A stretch of DNA of 64,000 bases from Serendipita indica DSM 11827. Lineage: Eukaryota; Basidiomycota; Agaricomycetes; Sebacinales; Serendipitaceae. Location of the stretch: positions 62,001 to 126,000 of the forward strand of contig CAJVGD010000018.1 in NCBI GenBank assembly GCA_910890315.1, in the 5' to 3' direction. Below the pieces are notes generated by a model that saw nothing but the letters and a program-made list of their open reading frames with translations, was not told the origin of the DNA and made no database searches. The stretch's first letter is position 1, and the number at the start of each line of letters is the position of its first letter. This document shows, piece by piece, positions 55,073 to 64,000 of the stretch. The translations under genes were made by a program, and so were the position numbers.

Positions 55073-58000
55073 ATGAATCCTCAAGACTCGTCGTCTTCTG
55101 CAAATCTCCCGTCACGCAAGAGGGGTCAAGTCTACAACACGGCCAGCACCGGTCTCGACTTTGTGGCAAATGTAGCCGAGGCATCAGATATACTTTCTCC
55201 TCTCAAGGCTGCCTGTAAAGCCACCAAATCCATTCTCGATGTCCTCCAAGTCAGTTAAACGAGAATGTCATTCTCGCAACTAACGAACAACGATAGACTG
55301 TCGAAGACAACCAAGAAGACTGGGATGATCTGACACGGCGTCTGGAGGAATACATGTTCGCGATCGACAATCAAATCGACTCGTTCGAAAAGTATCCCGC
55401 AGACGAGAGGGTCGTTGACGAGGCATTCAGGCAACCGCTGATTCACTATGTAGAGTGGGTGTGGGTTCTGGTCCTTCTTCTATATACTAACTGGTTCAGG
55501 CTGCTGGAGAGTTTTCAAGAGACAGTGGCGCATCACAGGCATAAACGAAGCCGGAGCGCCTTTGCTTCATTGTCTGGAATAGGCAAAGTCAAATTGGATG
55601 CCGGATTGATTCGCAAGTTCAATCGTGATATCGAAGATCGCCACAGGCAGCTACTGGTATGAACTTCGTCAACCCTATTCGTGGTCTCACCGTAGGCGCA
55701 GGACCAATTAAGCCTCTTTACTGCATATCGTATTCAAGTGATCGAGCGGAAGATCGAGGCCACCAAGGCCAAACTGTACGCGGTCATGGCCAGCATGGAG
55801 GCCAATACAGAGGTGACCAAATCCAAAGTGGAAACAATCCTTTCCGATAGTAAGCAAGAGTTGGGTGTGAAGTCATGGCTCAATCTTTCTAGTCGACACC
55901 GCTGCTATCCTCCAGCTACCCATGGCCGCGTTTGTCGCGTCCTCGGTCCATGCTCCCTGTTTGCAAGGAACCCGTCAGGCTGTTCTCGACAAGATCCGGT
56001 ATTGGGCAGTGGATGACATGTTGGGAAAGCCGATATTTTGGTTATGCGACATAGCTGGCTCTGGCAAATCGTCAGTGGCCATGTCCGCAGCGGCATCGTG
56101 GCGAGCCGAGGGAACACTGGGGGCCCAGTTCTTCTTCTCGATGGCCAGCGCCGAAGCATCGAATACAGAAAAGCTATGCTCGACCATATCCAGGGAACTC
56201 GCACACCATATACCCGCTCTTTCGCCACACATCGCCGACGCTGTGAAGCGAAGTCCAGCCATCACGCGAAGTTCGCTCGGCGAGCAGTTCAGCACGCTCA
56301 TCGCTCGTCCACTCAACCACCTAGATAAGCGCGTGATCATCGTCATCGACGCCATCGACGAATGCAAGTCAGGATCACAGCGAAGAGAACTTGTGGAGAC
56401 CCTTGCTAAGGGTGTTCGAGAGAGCAAGAATCTCAAGATCTTCATGACGAGTCGACCGGATCCTGTCATCGAAGCAGTCCTGAAAGAGCTTTCGATCAAA
56501 GAAAAGCTAGAAGACCGGCTGCACGATCCCAACCATTCGGATAATATCGACGACATTGGGGTCTATGTCCATCAGTCGTTGTATCGACTTCTCTCCCAGG
56601 ATAGGAGGCAACGATTGGTCGAAAAGGCCAACGGACTGTTCATCTGGGCGAGCACTGCATGCCGAATGCTCACGAGCGAAACCAGCTGGAGCTCGCCCAA
56701 TGACACATATGACCATCTGATTTCTATGGATCAACCAGGGGCCATAGACGACGTATACCGCCTCGTCTTTGAGCGCACAGACCCCACCTACTACACGGTG
56801 ATGTGTGCGACGCTGGCGCTGCTGCTCGCTGCATATGAGCCACTGACTGTCGATGACCTGGACGATCTGCTGAAGCATGCGAGAGTGCGGGGAACTTCTA
56901 AGGCGTTGTTGCAGAATCTAGGAAGCGTCCTCAGCGTGGATGTGAATTCGCATCTGATCCAATTTCGGCACCCTACGTTCGTGGAGTACTTGCGACGCTG
57001 CACCATTGCTCCAGCCACCGATAACGGTGATAGAATGTATCTCAATCTCGCCAATGCACACGGTCAAGCCGCATCATGGTGTTTCAGAAACCTCAAATCG
57101 CGAACAGAAGGTCTCAAGTTCAACATATGTCAAATCGAGTCATCTTTCCTCCTTAACAGACAGATCCCCGACCTGGACTTCAGGGTGTCCAAGTTCATTC
57201 CAAGGAGACTTCGATATGCCAGCTCGCACTGGCTGTTCCATTTGGCCGGGACAGATGACAACTGGCAACGTACACTCAAGAAAGAACTGGAACAGATTAT
57301 AGAGGGGTCATATGTTCTATACTGGGCGGAGGTTCTGAGCCTGATTGGAGGAGTGCCACGGGCGATAGCAGGACTTCGAGCTATCACACACCACCTTGGA
57401 GTGAGTGGCTTATCTGGATATGTATTCTATTGTTTGACACAGGAAACAGATTGAAAAGGAGAATAAGGGCAGGATGACGGAGATTCGACGATTTCTAATG
57501 GCATTTTCGGTGCCGATCCAGGACAGTGCTACACACATATACGTCTCGGCACTTGCATTCACTCCCAGGAAGTCAATGCTGCATAAGGAGAGGGTAAGAA
57601 GATACGGAAGTACTCTGAGGGTGATCCGGGGGGTAGAAGAGACATATCCGGACCTCCCCAGAACTCTCCGAGGTCATGAAGATCAGGTGAACGCCGTCGG
57701 AACCTCGCCAGATGGGTCACGAATTGTCTCTGGCTCGGATGACTGGACGATTCGACTGTGGGACGCAGACACTGGTCAGCCATTGGGAGAGCCACTTCGA
57801 GGTCACGAAGGACCTGTCCGGGCCGTCGGATTCTCGCCAGACGGCTCACGAATCGTCTCTGGCTCGGATGACAAGACGATTCGACTGTGGGACGCAGACA
57901 CTGGTCAGCCATTGGGAGAGCCACTTCGAGGTCACGAAGATTGGGTCCGGGCCGTCGGATTCTCGCCAGACGGCTCACGAATCGTCTCTGGCTCGGATGA

Positions 58001-59757
58001 CAAGACGATTCGACTGTGGGACGCAGACACTGGTCAGCCATTGGGAGAGCCACTTCGAGGTCACGAAAGTTGGGTCTGGGCCGTCGGATTCTCGCCAGAC
58101 GGCTCACGAATCGTCTCTGGCTCGGATGACAAGACGATTCGACTGTGGGACGCAGACACTGGTCAGCCATTGGGAGAGCCACTTCGAGGTCACGAAGGAG
58201 GGGTCTGGGCCGTCGGATTCTCGCCAGACGGCTCACGAATCGTCTCTGGCTCTTCTGACAAGACGATTCGACTGTGGGACGCAGACACTGGTCAGCCATT
58301 GGGAGAGCCACTTCGAGGTCACGAAGGAGGGGTCTGGGCCGTCGGATTCTCGCCAGACGGCTCACGAATCGTCTCTGGCTCTTCTGACAAGACGATTCGA
58401 CTGTGGGACGCAGACACTGGTCAGCCATTGGGAGAGCCACTTCGAGGTCACGAAGGAGGGTCTGCGCCGTCGGATTCTCGCCAGACGGCTCACGAATCGT
58501 CTCTGGCTCGGATGACAAGACGATTCGACTGTGGGACGCAGACACTGGTCAGCCATTGGGAGAGCCACTTCGAGGTCACGAAGGAGGGTCTTGGCCGTCG
58601 GATTCTCGCCAGACGGCTCACGAATCGTCTCTGGCTCTTTTGACAAGACGATTCGACTGTGGGACGCAGACACTGGTCAGCCATTGGGAGAGCCACTTCG
58701 AGGTCACGAAGGAGGGGTCTGGGCCGTCGGATTCTCGCCAGACGGCTCACGAATCGTCTCTGGCTCGGATGACAAGACGATTCGACTGTGGGACGCAGAC
58801 ACTGGTCAGCCATTGGGAGAGCCACTTCGAGGTCACGAAGGAGGGGTCTGGGCCGTCGGATTCTCGCCAGACGGCTCACGAATCGTCTCTGGCTCTTCTG
58901 ACAAGACGATTCGACTGTGGGACGCAGACACTGGTCAGCCATTGGGAGAGCCACTTCGAGGTCACGAAGGAGGGGTCTGGGCCGTCGGATTCTCGCCAGA
59001 CGGCTCACGAATCGTCTCTGGCTCTTCTGACAAGACGATTCGACTGTGGGACGCAGACACTGGTCAGCCATTGGGAGAGCCACTTCGAGGTCACGAAAGT
59101 TGGGTCTGGGCCGTCGGATTCTCGCCAGACGGCTCACGAATCGTCTCTGGCTCGGATGACAAGACGATTCGACTGTGGGACGCAGACACTGGTCAGCCAT
59201 TGGGAGAGCCACTTCGAGGTCACGAAGGAGGGGTCTGGGCCGTCGGATTCTCGCCAGACGGCTCACGAATCGTCTCTGGCTCGGATGACAAGACGATTCG
59301 ACTGTGGGACGCAGATACTGGTCAACTGTTGGGAGAGGCACCTCCAGATCAACTAAAAGACGGAATCAATGTGGCTACAATATCCCCAGATGGCTCCCAG
59401 AGGGTCTCTGGCTTACATGACGGAACAGTTAGGGTATGGGATATGCATACTGGTAAGTGTGGCCTTGGTTTTATCCTACTTGTGTATCTGACTTGATAAC
59501 TTTCAGGTGCAGGTGCACATAGCCTACAAATCCAGATACCCGGGTTCACGCAGTGCTCACTGTTGCACGATGGCTGGGTGCAATCATCTGGCAACTTTCT
59601 CTTCTGGGTACCCCCGGAAAATCGTTATGGACTACGAAATCAAGATCTTCGTCTGACTATGCCTACGTCGAGTCCAACCCGTGCAACCAAACTCGATTTC
59701 ACGAATTTCCAATGTGGTCTCTCATGGACTAACGTTCGAAGGAATATCAACCAGTGA
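55073..59757 (+). CDS. NACHT-WD40 STAND receptor (NLR-like), reading frame interrupted in the WD40 array
   Basis: Fungal NLR-like signalling protein, of the type that controls incompatibility and non-self responses. Early exons give a helical N-terminus ([52 protein letters not shown]), possibly a four-helix death-fold domain, then a coiled region ([20 protein letters not shown]). The NACHT follows: [14 protein letters not shown] (Walker A, about 56050-56090) and [16 protein letters not shown] (Walker B), then [11 protein letters not shown], and a winged-helix region with [14 protein letters not shown]. From 57664 come 14 WD40 units (13 near identical). The last exon gives [20 protein letters not shown] to TGA at 59757, the usual end of Agaricomycete receptors. 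Units 7 and 8 each lack one G of a four-G run, so translation from the start ends at 58643; the 3' part (to 59757) stays open in a shifted frame. Either a disabled allele or sequencing error in homopolymers. Confidence 0.85.
57664..59450 (+). repeat. WD40-coding minisatellite, 129-bp unit, 13 near-identical copies plus one diverged
   Basis: Units begin at the GGTCACGAA near 57672, 57801, 57930, 58059, 58188, 58317, 58446, 58574, 58702, 58831, 58960, 59089 and 59218. Spacing is 129 bp (43 codons) except for units 7 and 8, which are 128 bp. Outside a few codons, units 2-13 are practically identical, including at silent sites, so the array is being homogenised. The varying codons are those after HE (GP, DW, SW, GG), after V (R, W, C, L) and in GS-x-D (D, S, F). 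Unit 14 (59349-59450) is strongly diverged and anchors the end. Confidence 0.9.
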
Positions 59758-61239
59758 ACTATCGTCATTTTATCATTATCGCTATATATAACCTTTCTCA
59801 TACAACGCGTGAGCAATCTCAGGTGAACGTGATCCTATGTTTTTGCAAAGCGGCGTTATCGGTGTCGAAATTTGTGACGAATTGAACATAAAGGAGTCAG
59901 TTATCTCGCCAAAGATTACCCTCTGTCATTGTCCTCTACTATACTAGCTTATTAATAACTCGACGAGGCTATCCTGAGATTCTTGTTGACCATTCGAAGG
60001 AGGGCGGCCACCGCCAGCCCTTGGAACCTCCCTCGTTAGGTGGCTCACAGGACAACTGCCTTGCAAGGCACTTTCCACTTTTCTGACCGACGCCCTTTGA
60101 AATTCCCAGCAAATTAGAGCTGTTTAGAAACCTCAAGCGTGAGCGGCACGGCCAGCGACATTTGGGACTGGCACTGTAGGCTTGGCGGGCGCCTTGGAGG
60201 GGGGAGATCCCGCTGGATTTTCTACGCGTCGCGTGATTCATTCGTCTATTCTGCCTCAGCAGACCCAGACCCAACAGCGTCCTTTTCGACGAAGTTCATA
60301 TTATAAAAAAGTCTGCGGGCAAACACGTAAAGGTACGCTTCCCTCCGTCAAGCTACGGCGTGTATGCGCTGATAATGGTTCGTTCTAGACGTGATACCAT
60401 CTCGAGGTTCACCCGCCACTCGCAAAACTTCTCGTGACACCGGATGCTTGACTTGAAGGAAATCGGCATGGCATATCCAGAATCCGTCCCCCATGTCCTC
60501 ATGCGAATGCTCCCCGTCCTCATTGTACTCCTCGTCCCCCAATGCATTCGACTGCTCCGCATCCACCTCCCTCCTCGGCAGTGCCCTCATCATCTTTGAA
60601 ATCGGCCTCGTCACCTATGGTCTCCCCGTCTTATTCTAGGTCATCCTCTGCAACGGCGACCACAACCCAAGGCTCCTACTGTCCATGGGCGTGAATCTGA
60701 ATCTGTGGTCTCTCCCTCGGTGCCGTTGGTCAGCTGCAAATGGGTCGGATTGTTCATCATTGCCACCATTGGTGCTTCGACTGTCAAGCACCCGTGGCTC
60801 CTGTTGGATGATCTGCACAATCCGGCGTCGGTCTGGATGAGGTGAGAGTCAACTCAATCCCAAGATAGGAAACTAAGCGGTTGGTAGACGCTTTATCGCT
60901 CGTGCCATTTGCCTGATTTGATTGCCGCTCCATGGCCATGTTCGAAATCGACTTCTCCATTCTCCGCAATTCGGGAGATGGCGATGCTTTCATGAGCTCC
61001 GAGTTCAGCACCCTCTCCAAGGAAAAATGCGTCGCTTGTACTGGTCAGTAGCCTGTCTAAAGCCGCGAGTGCAAGTCCTCGATGTCACTGGTTCAACGCG
61101 TAGCGTGGGTTCATCGTCACGCGGTTGTCACGCGGAATTAGACTGTCTGAAAGCCAATCTTCAGCATCAGGTGTCCCAAAATGATCCTCTGGCCGTGGTT
61201 GCCCGATGACTCGTGGGTCCCAGCGAATCGATCAATAGG
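59758..61239. other. Low-information region between the receptor gene and the retroelement fossil
   Basis: About 1.5 kb. Many short overlapping frames without recognisable domains, including acidic ones near 60350-60614 and 60784-61020 (minus). It may contain the far end of the neighbouring Ty3/Gypsy fossil, but I cannot show it. Confidence 0.4.
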
Positions 61240-62990
61240 CTACATCAACACTTCTCCTTCGTCTTCCTCTTCGGATGTAAGATCGGGGTTATCGGGTACG
61301 TCTCTTCCTCCCGTTCTTCCCCATGACTTTCTATATCCCTCATTTCCTCTCCGTGCTTTGATCGTATCGCGATTAATGAAGTCTGATACGCATTTAGAAT
61401 GTGAGACCGTTGTGTGGATGATAGGGGATGATTCGGGATGCAGCGAATCTCGATTTGGATACCGTCGAGTTTGGCCAGGATATACGATCCTCCTTTTCCT
61501 CACGACTCTTCATTGGGCTTAGCCATCGCGGCTTGTGCTTTTGATCCAAATCAGTCTCTACTGCCGAGTTTCGTACGAGCACGAGCTGACCAGGTCGTAG
61601 GTTACAGCGCTCGAGCATTGTTCCTTGTACTCCCATCTCGACTTTGCAATTCTCTGTAATGCATCTTCTTCATCGACATCTCGACAATCCAGTAGTCTCA
61701 GTCGTTCTCCTATCGCGCTCCATGGAAATAGGACGTGTATTCATTGCAAACGTCAAGGATGTGCGCTTCAATCGGCAGGGTGATGAGAACGGCGAGAACG
61801 CAGTGGCCTTCCGAACAGCTGCATGATCAACCCAAAGAGCAGCCTGGACGGACTTTGTGGGATCCTTCAGCAGGAGTGGCACATGACCCCAAGGGCTATT
61901 CCTTGTGCTCTCGAGTTATACGGTGAGATTATGATACTTTGACCCCCGTAATATCGTGTCAAGTCTTCGAGTGCAGCTCCGAACTCTGGAGCATTGTCAC
62001 AATCTCCTCGGTGGCACCCCAGCGCGATATGATCTCCTCGAAAGGGAAAAGTGAGACAGTCTTTGCACTGGCAGTACGAAGTGAAGGTCCTTCGGGGTAT
62101 CCTGTCGCTTCGTCTCTTGCTTCGATATCGGCGTGAACATCACCTCGACGAGAAATTTCTGGAATCGCTGATGAGGTGAGCTTGGTTGTACTGGTAGGGT
62201 GTTTTGTCTATCGCTGAAGCGCTGACATTTGTGATAGCCATGTGCCAATATTGCAGCGTCTTTATGGACACCAGGCCACAATGTCTGCCGAGCAGTGACC
62301 CTTGGAGTTGCAAATGTCCCTCGGTGTCCTCTTTCTTCATATATTCCATCTCGTCAAATCCTGTCCCTGAATCCATCTTCGCATTGCTCGCAGCTCCCTG
62401 AACAGGCCAAAGACTTCTAGCTCGGGTTGGGAATAACGAAACTCTCATTCGTTGAAGTGAGTGATCCATATATTACTAGTCTTTTTCTTCCTTTCCCATC
62501 AACTTGCATCAGGATACATCCCACCGCGATGAAGGACGAGTCGACAGCCAATATGACTTCTCTCCCACCCTGGTTGTGAATTGGGTGTATATGGAGATGC
62601 CGAAACGAGCTCTTTCAACTTGTCAAGAGCATCCTGCTCCTCGTCTCCCCAGATCCACGGTGCACTCTTTACGAGCAAGCGATTCAGTGGACGTGCGACT
62701 TTGGAATATCCTTCAATCCACTGTCTCAGTCCTGCGCAGAGTCCCAAAAATCCTTGCAACTCAGTGGAATTCCTCAGTATTGGCCAGCGGACAACCTTCA
62801 ACACTCTCGGCTTCTCTGGTGATCGATCCTCATCTCCTTGACTCTGAGTTGTATCTTCTTTGCTGACATGGATGATCCTGCATGTACAAGTTGGTGTAGG
62901 ATTCGGTTGACAAGATATGCTAGAAAATCTTCGATTCTTCACGCGCAAGATCCCTCGATGTTCGCATTGTACAAGCCACCGAGCTCTCAA
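61240..62990 (-). mobile_element. Ty3/Gypsy LTR-retrotransposon fossil (pol region)
   Basis: Minus-strand fragments in pol order: the C-terminal end of reverse transcriptase with start of RNase H at about 62500-62860 (QGFLGLCAGLRQWIEGYSKV, ARPLNRLLVK), integrase zinc-finger/core remains at about 62000-62470, and the integrase C-terminal module at about 61400-61640 (RPGQLVLVRNSAVETDLDQK). The element is broken many times and is not functional as read. Terminal repeats were not identified, so true ends are unknown; the flanks 59758-61239 and 62991-63671 may belong to it. The many breaks indicate an old insertion. Confidence 0.8.
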
Positions 62991-63671
62991 CGCCGCTTTC
63001 TACTCGTGCTGGGTTGAACTCTCAGATACAAACAAAGCGAGTCGATCTTTCTGTACGCTTGTCCGAGCGCTGATTAAGCTATAGAGGACTTTGCTCGAGC
63101 ATTGAGAGAGAGAGAGAGAAATCTTATTTGCCCTCGCTAGCAGGTACTACATGGAATCAGGCGCGATCTTTACAGACAAGGGGCTACGTAAGGGTGCTAA
63201 GGGTCTGCGGGTCTAGAGTACGCGCTCTGACGTGCAGGTGATGAGAGTAGGCAGGGATGTTTCGTTCGTGGTGATATCCTTTGCGTATCGTGAGTTCCAT
63301 CGAAACCAGATGGGATGTCGAACGAACGGGTGGGGGCAGTGAGATTGGCTACTGCTTGTCAGGGTGTAATGGGATGGTTGCCTTGCGTTGTACTTGGGGG
63401 GTCTAGTTGAGTTGTTGACGACACATTATGTTCAGCTGGGGGGGGGTCAGGGACGGAGGCCCCCGCTGAGCGTCGGTGGTGGTGGTGTGGTGATTGTGTG
63501 GTGGTTGGTTGTAGTCAGGTCCAAGTCCCCCCCGTGCGGCTTTCGACCCATCCGACTCGACCCCGGGATGTGGAAGGCGTGCTCGAGCGAACGGCATGAG
63601 ATAGAGTGACTGTATAATTGGAAGAAGACTACAAGATCGATACAACGGTTAGGTCCCTGTCGCCCAGGTCA
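62991..63671. other. Low-complexity flank of the retroelement fossil
   Basis: About 0.68 kb. Contains a (GA)n run at 63104-63119, nine Gs at 63438-63446, a GGT/GTG-rich stretch at about 63471-63515 and seven Cs at 63527-63533. No gene. It may be the remains of the element's upstream end or plain intergenic DNA. Confidence 0.45.
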
Positions 63672-64000
63672 TCAGAATCTGCCTGTCCACTCGTTGTTGG
63701 TCACAGCGGTTTCAACCATCTCCAGGTCGTGCTCCTTTGTAATAGGCAATCCATCCCTCGCATCCTTTGGTCGCACGATCTGCTCGTAATTCACATTTGC
63801 AGGATACCTCGCCTCGCCGTCTTTCCCAGCCCAATCGAAGTCGACCAGTTTGACGTTCCTCATTCCAATGCCATCGTCCCACTCGCGACGGATCATAATG
63901 TTGCAAGCCCGAATGTCGCCATGGACAAAACCGCTGCGATGCAAAAGACCAACGACACACTTAATAGCCTCTTTGAACTTGACGACGTCGACATCGACCG
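63672..64000 (-). CDS. Protein kinase-like domain, C-terminal part (runs off the window)
   Basis: The minus frame is open from the window edge (64000) to TGA at 63672-63674, 108 codons. It contains SGFVHGDIRACNIMIRREWD, a catalytic loop of H-G-D-x-R-x-x-N type, and KLVDFDWAGKDGEARYPANV, where DFD replaces DFG. The combination of HGDIRxxN with VDFDWAG..GEARYP is known from Agaricomycete-expanded kinase-like proteins, also related to aminoglycoside-phosphotransferase folds. After this core comes a short tail ending in NNEWTGRF. Asp of HGD and DFD are both kept, so activity is possible. The N-lobe lies outside the window. Whether it is a true protein kinase cannot be told from this part. Confidence 0.75.
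   Translation of the reverse strand, partial: VDVDVVKFKEAIKCVVGLLHRSGFVHGDIRACNIMIRREWDDGIGMRNVKLVDFDWAGKDGEARYPANVNYEQIVRPKDARDGLPITKEHDLEMVETAVTNNEWTGRF

Noticed and set aside
57559-59356. Very long open frames on the minus strand and in the other plus frames across the WD40 array
   Set aside because: The unit is 129 bp, a multiple of three, so any frame that is open in one unit is open in all. Only the plus frame with the WD motif makes sense.
57664-59450. CRISPR-like or satellite array
   Set aside because: The unit is 129 bp with no spacer/repeat alternation and encodes WD40 blades inside a gene.
59758-63671. Long terminal repeats of the Ty3/Gypsy fossil
   Set aside because: I compared the flanks by eye and found no convincing matching pair, so no LTR coordinates are given.

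Overview
The window is nuclear DNA of a basidiomycete fungus, most likely an Agaricomycete. The genes carry many short (about 45-60 nt) GT-AG introns. The gene families are typical of mushroom-forming fungi and relatives: DUF6593, DUF6533 membrane proteins, fast-evolving F-box paralogues, a NACHT-WD40 receptor, and a GPI-anchored cysteine protein resembling DUF7729. A Rhizoctonia-like (Cantharellales) source is a guess from this family mix. Conserved genes read cleanly through their introns, so exon models below were built by hand and checked for phase where stated.

Layout. (1) 1-14.1 kb is accessory: a partial membrane protein, then an island of three tandem F-box genes (+) interleaved with three intact DUF6593 genes (-), a small conserved fungal protein, and eroded or unknown sequence. 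(2) 14.2-39.6 kb is a dense housekeeping block: RNA14 (mRNA 3'-end processing), a second type of F-box protein, an auxilin/SWA2-like clathrin-uncoating co-chaperone, a phytase-like esterase paralogue, ESF1 (18S rRNA biogenesis), SNF4 (AMPK gamma) and an 11.4-kb VPS13 lipid-transfer gene. Neighbours are divergent or convergent with very short gaps. (3) 39.6-55 kb is mixed: a decayed fourth DUF6593 copy, a secreted paralogue of the phytase-like esterase, relics of an unrecognised family, a GPI-anchored protein, two tandem DUF6533 seven-TM-like genes and a Gfo/Idh/MocA oxidoreductase. (4) 55-64 kb is accessory again: a NACHT-WD40 receptor with 13 near-identical WD repeats, a degraded Ty3/Gypsy fossil, and the C-terminal part of a fungal kinase-like protein.

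How the parts relate. The F-box/DUF6593 island looks like a birth-and-death cluster: tandem copies share exon lengths and promoter motifs, while one F-box gene has a nonsense codon, another has coding sequence where its sisters have an intron, and one DUF6593 copy is decayed. The WD40 array shows changes confined to a few codons per repeat, as known for fungal HET-E/HNWD receptors, but two repeats have lost one base each, breaking the frame. No RNA genes, CRISPR arrays or plain DNA transposons were recognised.
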